Of a DNA stretch of 64,000 nt, positions 41,025-48,537 are shown in pieces. The position numbers and the translations under genes were made by a program. Origin of the DNA: E44-bin32 sp034430595 (GTDB lineage: Bacteria > Chloroflexota > Anaerolineae > Anaerolineales > E44-bin32); NCBI GenBank assembly GCA_034430595.1, contig DAOUEL010000019.1, positions 25,420 to 89,419 of the forward strand, in the 5' to 3' direction. The stretch's first letter is position 1. Every line of letters starts with the position of its first letter. A model generated the notes under the pieces. That model searched no databases. It was not told the DNA's origin and saw only the letters and a program-made list of their open reading frames with translations.

Positions 41025-41574
41025 GCAGGATGCAGGCCGAGCCGCAGTTTGACGGTCCCGGACCGAGCGCATCTGACGAAATCGACCTAGCCGTTGACGG
41101 CATACTTCCACGTCAACAGGGAGAACCAGGTGAACATGACACTCGGGCTGATCCTGCTTAGTAATACAGATCTCGGCCTTGCGGGGGAGGAATCGGTTGT
41201 CTGGGAATGGGTGAGATGAATAGAATAACAGCCTGGAGCCCCCGGGCAGGGAGATCCACTGGCAGCGCTCGCCTGTGCGCTGGTGAGAGGTCCTGATAGC
41301 AGCTGCTCGATGAGTTTGTGATGTTCTTGATCTTCCAATACCACCTTCATCGAGCATATAATAGGGGACTTAGATGACCCGATTGTTTTAACAGCAATTG
41401 CCAACATGCAATTAGGCTCAGGCGCATTTGGCGTTTTGACCTGTTCGAAATCCTGGTCGATGGTACCATTCTGAAGGATGAGATATCCAGCATAGCGTTC
41501 ACCCTGCGTAGGGACGTACGTCGGTCGGTCTTCCTGCGAGGCGAGCGGATGTTGGGAGAGGTGAATGACTATCC
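41025..41574. other. Gene-poor stretch between era and the PhoU-like gene
   Basis: About 550 bp with no convincing gene. A minus-strand open frame at 41087-41407 has no family resemblance. A TATAAT at 41357-41362 on the plus strand could start a leader of about 210 nt for the downstream gene, but its -35 is weak. A TTGACC at 41436-41441 lacks a good -10. Confidence 0.5.
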
Positions 41575-42195
41575 ATGAGTATTTTCTCGCGGAAGAAAAC
41601 GAACCGCTTCATTGAGCTGCTGATAAAACAGGCCGAATACACGGTTGATGGAATGCAGCAGCTGATGAATTACGTACGCGAGCCCAAGGAATCGATTGCG
41701 CAGGGGGTTACGCAGGTCGAGAACCAGGCCGATGAGGTGCGCCGCATCCTGATCGACGAATTAAATCAGACCTTCGTCACCCCGATTGATCGGGAAGACA
41801 TCTTCTCACTCTCGCTGGCGATCGACGACGTGCTTGACTACGCCGATACGACGGTGGAAGAGATGCACATGCTCGAGATCCAGCCGAATGAATACATCGT
41901 GCGCATGGTTTCGCTCCTGACGGATGCTGCGCGTGAAATTCACATGGGCGTTATGCGGCTCGAAGACCATCCCAGTGTCGCCAACGATCATGCAGTGCGG
42001 GCGAAGGCGCTCGAGAACCGGATGGAGACGGTCTACCGTGAAGCGATCGCGAACCTGTTCTCACTGCCGCGCGATATCGATCATGTAGTTCAGATGCTCA
42101 AGCTACGTGAGATCTACCGCCACCTGTCGAATGCCGCCGACCGCGGCGACCAGGCTGCGAATGTCCTGGGAGACATCGTCGTCAAGAAGATGTAG
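41575..42195 (+). CDS. DUF47 / PhoU-like protein
   Basis: 206 aa, all-helical, of the DUF47 family related to PhoU: FIELLIKQAEYTVDGMQQLM, VENQADEVRRILIDEL (metal-binding ExxxD-type helices), REDIFSLSLAIDDVLDYAD and YRHLSNAADRGDQAANVL. These proteins commonly accompany Pit-type phosphate transporters as regulators. No pit gene is adjacent here. Start ATG 41575, with GGGAGAGGTGA 11-14 bases upstream, slightly far. Followed by a repeat-filled intergenic region. Confidence 0.9.
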   Translation: MSIFSRKKTNRFIELLIKQAEYTVDGMQQLMNYVREPKESIAQGVTQVENQADEVRRILIDELNQTFVTPIDREDIFSLSLAIDDVLDYADTTVEEMHMLEIQPNEYIVRMVSLLTDAAREIHMGVMRLEDHPSVANDHAVRAKALENRMETVYREAIANLFSLPRDIDHVVQMLKLREIYRHLSNAADRGDQAANVLGDIVVKKM

Positions 42196-42540
42196 CTGGC
42201 TTAAGAACAAGGGAAGATCCCGGGCTGCAATTAAGGGGCCCGTTTTCGTATGCTGCCAGGTCAGCAGGTCAATAGGAAACCGTTGGGGGGCGGCGCCGTG
42301 CCCCTATCGATTGGTCAATCCATAACCAGGCAGGGGGATATATCGTGCCCCTAGACAACCTGGATCTAAATTTACGTGTGGGGGGTGGGGTTTCCCCTCC
42401 CGGGACAGGCCAGGTGGGATTGTGGATGGAATCCCGAGGCCTGAAGGAGCGTATGGCCTGCGCCGGGTTGATCAGTAAATCAAAGGGGGGGCAGCGCCGT
42501 ACGCTGCAAACACGCAATTTGGTCGTTCCCCAATTGGGAT
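42196..42540. other. Gene-free region filled with hairpins
   Basis: 345 bp between convergent genes. It holds a weak terminator after the PhoU-like gene (CGGGC 42221-42225 with GCCCG 42238-42242, then TTTT), two palindromes ending GTGCCCCTA, a G-rich/C-rich stem at 42384-42402 (GGGTGGGG-TTT-CCCCTCCC), and GCAGCG-CCGTA-CGCTGC at 42491-42507. No protein is supported. Confidence 0.6.
42283..42354. repeat. Two degenerate palindromic elements (REP-like)
   Basis: First element 42283-42305 is centred on GGCGCC and ends GTGCCCCTAT. Second element 42332-42354 is centred on GATATATC and ends GTGCCCCTAG. Both fit a decayed palindrome of form TAGGGGCAC-core-GTGCCCCTA in which the left arm is mutated. 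Similar TAGGGGC...GCCCCTA palindromes are, as I recall, dispersed in some Chloroflexi genomes. Confidence 0.5.
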
Positions 42541-43497
42541 TTACTCTGCTACCTGATCTGCCAGCCGGCCGAGCTTGTTGCCCACCTCACGCCACTGGAT
42601 CTTGGAAATGCCCAGTTTCTGTCGGATTGTATCTTTATCTTCACCCTCGAGCGTGTCCTGCAGTGCGCTTGTCCAGCGGCACATATCAAACGAGAGATGC
42701 TTCTCGATGCCGGCAGTTTCACCGACCTCTTCCAGCAGGTATTCAAGCCGGCGCGGTGACCAAGGGAAGAGCCGGTCTTCGGGTTTGTACTGCTGGACGT
42801 ACTCCCGATAGGCTGCGACCCACTCACCACTCAAGGGGATCTTCCGTTCCTTGTAGCGTTTGCTGACCCGGCCGTAGCGTATATAGAGTATCGGCCCCTC
42901 GGACGATTCAAGATCGATATTGTTCAGGTGGATGTTGAGACATTCACCTTTTTTAATTCCGGTCTCAAGCAGGAGCGTGAGCAGGGTGTAGGGTCGAGCA
43001 TCCGGTGGGTCTGCCTCGCGCATCGCCTGAGCAGCTTCGACCGCCAGGGACATCTCCTCCTGGGTCAAGACCTCGGGTAGTGGGCTGATGACCGACTGCT
43101 GGGGAATGGCATCGGCGGGATCTTTACTCAGGACACCCGCTTCAACCAGCCAGCGGTAAAAGGATTTGAGCGAGGTGATGCGGCGAGCGTAGGTTTTCGG
43201 ACTGCAGGGTACGCCGCGGTGGTTGAGCATCCAGTCCAGAAAATTCTTCAGATCGCTGGTGCTGATTTGCTGAAGTGGTTGGCCTCCGCCGAGGAATTTC
43301 GCAACCAGGCGCAAATCGCCGGTAAAGGCTTTGACGGTATGGATGGAGCGGCCCTGTTCTTCGAGTGCCTCGCCCCAGCTGTTGATCGCTGCGCTCAGGC
43401 TGGACGTAGCATTGAGCGTGCTCTGGGAACTGCGTTCAAACTCGGCCCGCGGCCCACCACGTGAGAAGAGGGGCAGGTCTTCATATGTGTCATCCAT
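42541..43497 (-). CDS. Tyrosine-recombinase-like protein lacking catalytic residues
   Basis: 318 aa from ATG 43497 (GAGGTGG 5 bases upstream). XerC/D-like layout: a SAM-like core-binding domain (about 30-125) and a catalytic-fold domain (about 140-300). The first Arg is Lys (TGIKKGECL for TGLRxSEL), the beta-hairpin Lys is kept (KERKIPL), HxxR lacks its His (SFDMCRWTSAL), the LGH motif reads LGIS, and no Tyr follows at the nucleophile position (KIQWREVGNK). It is therefore unlikely to cut DNA by the normal mechanism. Not a truncation; length and fold are complete. Confidence 0.82.
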   Translation of the reverse strand: MDDTYEDLPLFSRGGPRAEFERSSQSTLNATSSLSAAINSWGEALEEQGRSIHTVKAFTGDLRLVAKFLGGGQPLQQISTSDLKNFLDWMLNHRGVPCSPKTYARRITSLKSFYRWLVEAGVLSKDPADAIPQQSVISPLPEVLTQEEMSLAVEAAQAMREADPPDARPYTLLTLLLETGIKKGECLNIHLNNIDLESSEGPILYIRYGRVSKRYKERKIPLSGEWVAAYREYVQQYKPEDRLFPWSPRRLEYLLEEVGETAGIEKHLSFDMCRWTSALQDTLEGEDKDTIRQKLGISKIQWREVGNKLGRLADQVAE

Positions 43498-43594
43498 TGT
43501 GACCACCTCGCGGCACTTCTTCGCATAGCCAAATATGCCGCGACAATCCTAGCCCTCGAAGGCCTGCTTGTCAACTCGTGCTGGAGTTCAGGGG

Positions 43595-44701
43595 TTACTT
43601 AGGAAATGCCTCGTTGAGCATGGCGTCAATTAAATCCCAGCGCGGAAGAACAACCGAGGCACCACTGTAGGGCACCCGCCATAATTCCCCCATATCGGCT
43701 GTGATGGCGAGGCGTTGAATTCGCCCGGAGTCGGCGGCGAGCTTCGTCCCGAGCGGGACCAGTGGTAGGATGTCGTTCAGGGACATGTCAGTTTCGATCA
43801 TGCCCTTGAACTGATCGTAGAGTTCAGGCACTTTCGCAAGGCCATCGAGCGTCAGCATGCGCTGGAACACAGCAAGGACGACCTCCTGCTGGCGGCGCAG
43901 GCGATCGAAATCACCGGAGTTCTTGCGCATTCGTACGTAGCAAAGCGCAGTAAAGCCGTCCATGTGGTATGTGCCCGGCCCGTAATTCCAGTGGATACCG
44001 CCACACTCGTCATACAGCGGACCACCAACGGCGACGTCGACACCGCCGAGCGAATCGATGATGTTGGTGAAATCCCAGAAATAGAGCAGCATCCAGTGAT
44101 CGACGTCCAATCCAAAGTTATACCGGATCGTCTGCGCCACAGCTTCCGGACCACCGACGGCGTCAGCGACGTTAATGCGGTCAACACGCCAACCAGGGAT
44201 GAAAACATACAGATCACGCGGAAACGAGAGCAGTTTCGCGGTTCCCGCCTTCGGATCGAGAGAGACCAGCATCATTACATCGGTATTGTTGCCATAGCTG
44301 TAGGGTCTTTGGTCTGAGCCCATGATGATGATGTTGACGGTTTCCTTTGAAACTGGCAGCTCAGCTACCGGACGGCGGATTTCGATCGCCGAGGGCTCGA
44401 CCGGCGCTGGGTAATCACCCCACGGGTTGATCGGCGTTGGCGAGGCGATTGGCGTAGCCGTTCCGGGCGGTGGTGGAGGAGGGGTTTCAGTCGGCGGAAC
44501 GGGTGCGAAAGCTGTTGGCGTAGCTGTCGCATCCGGATTGGCGGTCGCCAACGGAACCGAGGCTGCCGGGGCCCCAGCAAGCACGCTCCCGAGCGTGGTG
44601 CATGAGCCGGCGATAAACACCATCAGGACCAGCATGCCGATTGAAATTGCTGGCCAGGGGCTATTGGTCCATTCTGTGCTGGATTTCTTCATCCCTCTCA
44701 A
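43595..44701 (-). CDS. LytR-CpsA-Psr (LCP) family protein
   Basis: 368 aa. A short cytoplasmic N-terminus, a transmembrane helix (about 17-36), a long Thr/Pro-rich linker (about 50-105) and an LCP domain (about 130-335). Motifs include NIIIMGSDQRP, TDVMMLVSLDP, LLSFPRDLYVFIP and the arginine-containing YVRMRKNSGDFDRLRRQQ. LCP enzymes attach wall polymers or glycans from lipid carriers to the cell envelope. The start is TTG 44701 or ATG 44692; neither has an ideal ribosome site. Lies downstream of the pseudo-kinase gene on the same strand. Confidence 0.9.
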   Translation of the reverse strand: MRGMKKSSTEWTNSPWPAISIGMLVLMVFIAGSCTTLGSVLAGAPAASVPLATANPDATATPTAFAPVPPTETPPPPPPGTATPIASPTPINPWGDYPAPVEPSAIEIRRPVAELPVSKETVNIIIMGSDQRPYSYGNNTDVMMLVSLDPKAGTAKLLSFPRDLYVFIPGWRVDRINVADAVGGPEAVAQTIRYNFGLDVDHWMLLYFWDFTNIIDSLGGVDVAVGGPLYDECGGIHWNYGPGTYHMDGFTALCYVRMRKNSGDFDRLRRQQEVVLAVFQRMLTLDGLAKVPELYDQFKGMIETDMSLNDILPLVPLGTKLAADSGRIQRLAITADMGELWRVPYSGASVVLPRWDLIDAMLNEAFPK

Positions 44702-44820
44702 GACGCCTCAATTAACCGAAAAGTTCCTCAAATTACGCTGCCTGGCAGAGTGAATCGTGATTCTAACAGACAGACTGCAAGACGCGTGCCACCTGACGTT
44801 GCCTTCATGAATATGGGGGT

Positions 44821-47160
44821 TCAGTTTCCGGCTGTGGCAGAATCTCCGACTGGCTGTTCAGCAAGCGGGAGCAGAAGCGTAAATTTAGCGCCTCCCTCGG
44901 GAGCGTTCTCGACCCAGATCCGGCCTCCCATCGCCTCGGTGAGCGAGCGGACGATCGAGAGACCGACCCCGTCATCACCGATTCCGGGAATGTTACCCAG
45001 GGTCGGGTAGTGGGCGTCGAAAACTTTCGGGATCGCATCGGGGGGAATGCCCGGTCCATTATCATTGACCCACAGGCTGAGAAATCCAGACTGTTCTTCA
45101 CTTGCGATTCGGGCTCCAATCTGGATTTCGCCGCCCTCATTCGCGGCACCGATGGCATTGTTCAGCAGATGAATCAGGATCTGGTAGGTGGCATCCGGAT
45201 CCCCCAGGATGCGGGGCAAGGCCTTGCCCAGGTTCACGCGCAGGTTGATACCCTTCCGTCCCAGGGCTGGATTAACCTGATTGACGGCGTCTTCAATCGG
45301 GAACAACACATCAATGGAGGTAGGCACGAGGTTCAGGGTGCCGGTCTTGATCGCGGCAAGATTAACCAGGTTCGAAAGCAATATCGCCATCCGTTCGGTG
45401 CTGCTGCGGACGTGCTCCAGGAATTCACGCTGCTTGCGGTTGAGCAGCCCGACGGACTCGTCCAGCAGCAGTTCTGCATAGCCCAGGACGGATGACATTG
45501 GCTGCCGCAGGTCGCGTGCCAGGTCGGCGATGAGTTCGATGTCGTCCGGCTGTATGGTTGATTTGGCGGAGGTGTCTCCGTTGTACTCCATCATCGCCAT
45601 TCGGGCGCGTGCCGCGGCTAACTCCTGGAGCGCTTGCTGCAGTTCGAAGGAGAGTTGTTCAACCTGCTCGGTCTGAGTGGGCGGGACCGGTTCGTCGCGC
45701 ACCGCCCGCCGCATGCGTTCCACTTCTGACTCGAGCAGCACGATCGTCTCTTCCGCCAGTTGGTGATTGGTTAAGAATTCGGCCAGTTCATGCCCGGCCT
45801 GATCGGTGGCGTTGATCAACTGCTCGGTCAGCTTGGCGTTTTCATCGATCAGGCGCTCGACCAATTTGCGTGTGTGCATCAGGTCTGAGCTGAGTTGAGG
45901 GCTGGGAAAGTGAGGCTCACTCACAGGCTCTTGAACGGCGGCCAGCTGCTCGGCGACGAGCGAAGCCAGGCGGATGAGCACCCGCCGGCTTGATTGTGAC
46001 CAGCGCTGCCGGGCATAGGGTGAGAAAAGCAGTATACCGCCCAGTACATCCTCACCATTCGTCAGCGATGCTACCAGAACCGGACCGGTTCGGTCGAGTC
46101 CGATTGCTTTACGTAGCGTGACCAGGTCCTGTGCTTTGCTGGAATCGGGCAGGATCAACGCATGGCCATTTTTCAAAGCATGCGTGATGACAGGCAGCTC
46201 AGCGCTTTCCAGCGCCTGTCCCTCGATATGTCGCTCACTGATGAGGTCGAATCCAGTGGCAAGAGAGAGGTACCCGCTGGCTTCCGGGGGGGTGAGAAGA
46301 AGGGTTAATTCAGCCTTCATCGACCTCCCGATACCTTCTACTGCCGCCCGGGCCAGGTCATGCGGGTTCTCCGCCTGCATCACGGCAGCTAAATTGAGGA
46401 AGACCTGAGGCAGGAAGGTTAACTCCTCTTCGGATGGATCAGGACCTCCATTCGGCTTGTTCTCCACTGGTACCGTTATCACCGCCTCACTTCGGAACGT
46501 TTGGACGGCACCGACCACCAGGAGCGGTAGTGACAGCAGCTCTCCCCAGCGCACGAAGGGGGCTTGCGAGCTCTCCGCAGGGCCAAGCCCCAGGTGCAGT
46601 GCAAAGCCAAAGGTGAGAAACCCAAAACCCGCGGCCAGGATTTTCCAGCCTTTTGGTCGTCGAACCCCGAGCATGATGGCGCTCGCACCGGCCAGCGCTA
46701 AACCTGCCAATCCCCAACCCGCATCGTACAGGCTGCGGTTGAGGCGGTCAGCCCAATTTGGCGGTGAGAGCAAGAAGATTGCTGCCAGGCTGCCGAGCAG
46801 TGCGAGCGTAAGCAGAGTTCCGATCCAGCGTCCTCGCGTGGCATCAGGCCAGAGGGTCTTAAAGCCATGGATCCAGAGAGTTAAAGCTGCCAGCGAGAGG
46901 AAGCGGTTGAAGACAGGAAGCAACACCCGCCCATCGAGGAGCGTGATCCCCACCAGGCCGGCGGTCAAGAAATAGAGCAGTTGGAGCAAGATCAGGATTT
47001 CACTGATGCTCCACCACATCTCAGTAGAACTGAAGGTGCTTTTTGAGTTCGCTGATCGTGCCAGGCCGTACAGTATGCCCAGCGCGAGAATTGAGGCAAG
47101 GTGAGCACCCACATCGCTAGGAATACTGGCGATCAAGTCGATGGCTTCGCGAACAATCAT
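44821..47160 (-). CDS. Membrane sensor histidine kinase lacking the phosphoacceptor His
   Basis: 779 aa. About seven N-terminal transmembrane helices (residues 1-225), a GAF-like domain (about 255-430), a long coiled coil (about 430-540), a HisKA-like helix pair (about 540-605) and HATPase_c (about 640-765). The H-box reads ARDLRQPMSSV with Arg549 where SHELRTP has His. The ATPase keeps its boxes (LLNNAIGAAN, NDNGPGIP, GDDGVGLSI). It thus looks able to bind ATP but not to autophosphorylate at the normal site. Follows the RCK genes by 47 bp; no response regulator is adjacent. Confidence 0.87.
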   Translation of the reverse strand: MIVREAIDLIASIPSDVGAHLASILALGILYGLARSANSKSTFSSTEMWWSISEILILLQLLYFLTAGLVGITLLDGRVLLPVFNRFLSLAALTLWIHGFKTLWPDATRGRWIGTLLTLALLGSLAAIFLLSPPNWADRLNRSLYDAGWGLAGLALAGASAIMLGVRRPKGWKILAAGFGFLTFGFALHLGLGPAESSQAPFVRWGELLSLPLLVVGAVQTFRSEAVITVPVENKPNGGPDPSEEELTFLPQVFLNLAAVMQAENPHDLARAAVEGIGRSMKAELTLLLTPPEASGYLSLATGFDLISERHIEGQALESAELPVITHALKNGHALILPDSSKAQDLVTLRKAIGLDRTGPVLVASLTNGEDVLGGILLFSPYARQRWSQSSRRVLIRLASLVAEQLAAVQEPVSEPHFPSPQLSSDLMHTRKLVERLIDENAKLTEQLINATDQAGHELAEFLTNHQLAEETIVLLESEVERMRRAVRDEPVPPTQTEQVEQLSFELQQALQELAAARARMAMMEYNGDTSAKSTIQPDDIELIADLARDLRQPMSSVLGYAELLLDESVGLLNRKQREFLEHVRSSTERMAILLSNLVNLAAIKTGTLNLVPTSIDVLFPIEDAVNQVNPALGRKGINLRVNLGKALPRILGDPDATYQILIHLLNNAIGAANEGGEIQIGARIASEEQSGFLSLWVNDNGPGIPPDAIPKVFDAHYPTLGNIPGIGDDGVGLSIVRSLTEAMGGRIWVENAPEGGAKFTLLLPLAEQPVGDSATAGN

Positions 47161-47207
47161 TGTCTCTCTTTTCCAGCCCGAGGATATCTCCCCGACCTTC
47201 TGGAGGT

Positions 47208-47882
47208 CTAGCAGGCTGCTGGCGGTTTGAAAAGCGCCGAGAGATTTTCGGCGGCTGACCGGTCCACGACCGCCAGCACTTCATCGTCGGCGTGGAGGGC
47301 GGTAATCCCGCGCGGCACGATGACTTCCCCGTCCCGGATGATCCCGGCAATGACGCAGTTTTCGGGCAGCTTCAAATCCTTGATCATGATCCCAATTGCC
47401 TGAGCATTTGCCGGAACCTTCTCTTCGACAAGCATGAACTCGCCCCGCCGCAACTTCAAGAGCGGCATCATATCTCCGAGCGACATCTCCTCCTCGATCA
47501 GGCGGGCGAGGATGTCGGCTTGATCCAGCGCAACGTCGATGCCCATCGAGGGATTAAAAAGCCAGGCATACTTCGGGTTGTTAACACGGCCGATCACGCG
47601 TGGCACGTTGTACTTTTTCTTTGCCAGGAAGCCCACTGCCAGGTTGGTCGCATCATCGGGCGTCGCCATGACGAGTACCTGCGCTTCTCCCGCTCCGGCA
47701 TCCCCCAGGATATCCGGATTGAGTGGGTCACCGGCATGGATCGATTCGGTCGGAATCTCGCGGTGCAGCTTTTCAAGCACCGCTGCTCGCGAATCCACCA
47801 GGCGGACTTTATGCCCCAGTTCAAGCAACAGTGTTGCAAGGTGTGAGCCAACCCGCCCGCCACCGACGATGATGACGAACAT
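47208..47882 (-). CDS. RCK/TrkA-type potassium channel regulatory protein, second copy
   Basis: 224 aa from ATG 47882 (frame open to 47930). RCK_N Rossmann domain with IIVGGGRVGSHLATLL and acidic VDS at the end of strand 2, then an RCK_C domain (about 135-215). Binds nucleotides and gates potassium transporters. It is separated by one base from the first RCK gene and diverged strongly from it, so the two may form a heteromeric ring. Confidence 0.9.
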   Translation of the reverse strand: MFVIIVGGGRVGSHLATLLLELGHKVRLVDSRAAVLEKLHREIPTESIHAGDPLNPDILGDAGAGEAQVLVMATPDDATNLAVGFLAKKKYNVPRVIGRVNNPKYAWLFNPSMGIDVALDQADILARLIEEEMSLGDMMPLLKLRRGEFMLVEEKVPANAQAIGIMIKDLKLPENCVIAGIIRDGEVIVPRGITALHADDEVLAVVDRSAAENLSALFKPPAAC

Positions 47883-47883
47883 C

Positions 47884-48537
47884 TCAGGCCTCCCCTTCCA
47901 GCAGCTGCGTGAGTTCGGGCAGCGCGTCATTGACGACCGTCAGCACGACCAGGTCGCCTTCCTCCATAATCAAGTCAGTTGCCGCCATCTGGGCATGCCC
48001 GGCGCGAATGACGACCGTCGGGCTGGAAATGCCTTCTAACTCGAACAGTCCGAGTGACTTTCCAACCAGGTGGTCCGGGACCAGCACCTCGATCAAGCCC
48101 AGTTCGCGGTGCCCGAGGCTGGCCAGTTCGATCAGGCCTGGGTGGGTCAGGAGCTGCTGGATGCGGTGCGCGCTCCACGAGGAGGAGACGACGGTTTGCA
48201 GGCCGGCCAGCTTGAAGACTTCCATATGGATCGGGTCATAGACCCGGGCGACGACGTTTGGCACGTTGTAGATTTCACGTGCTATGCGGGCTGTGACCAG
48301 GTTCATTTCATCGCTGGAAGTGAGCGCCGCCAGGCCGTCTGCTTCTTCGACACCGGCCCGCAGCAGTACGCTTTGCTCGCGGGCATCGCCCTGCAGGGTT
48401 CGGCCGTGAAAATCAGACCCCAGGCGGTGAAAAGCCTCCGGCTCGCGGTCGACGACCACGACCTCATGGTCATCGGCACATACGTCCAGGGCTAGTTCGC
48501 TTCCAACCCGCCCACAGCCGACGATAATCAGCTTCAT
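47884..48537 (-). CDS. RCK/TrkA-type potassium uptake regulatory protein, first copy
   Basis: 217 aa from ATG 48537, overlapping the transporter stop by 4 bp. RCK_N with LIIVGCGRVGSELAL and VVVVDREPEA, and RCK_C (about 130-210; LVGKSLGLFELEG). Direct coupling to the KimA-type transporter gene strongly suggests that it regulates that transporter. RCK proteins bind NAD(H), ATP/ADP or, in some families, cyclic di-AMP; which ligand applies here is not visible. Confidence 0.9.
   Translation of the reverse strand: MKLIIVGCGRVGSELALDVCADDHEVVVVDREPEAFHRLGSDFHGRTLQGDAREQSVLLRAGVEEADGLAALTSSDEMNLVTARIAREIYNVPNVVARVYDPIHMEVFKLAGLQTVVSSSWSAHRIQQLLTHPGLIELASLGHRELGLIEVLVPDHLVGKSLGLFELEGISSPTVVIRAGHAQMAATDLIMEEGDLVVLTVVNDALPELTQLLEGEA

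Noticed and set aside
41087..41407. Minus-strand open frame upstream of era
   Set aside because: Low-complexity composition, no ribosome site and no recognisable family. It overlaps the era promoter, which fits a transcript start at 40989.
42345..42866. 173-aa plus-strand frame across the palindrome cluster
   Set aside because: Runs through GC-rich repeats and the antisense of the recombinase-like gene; no motif.
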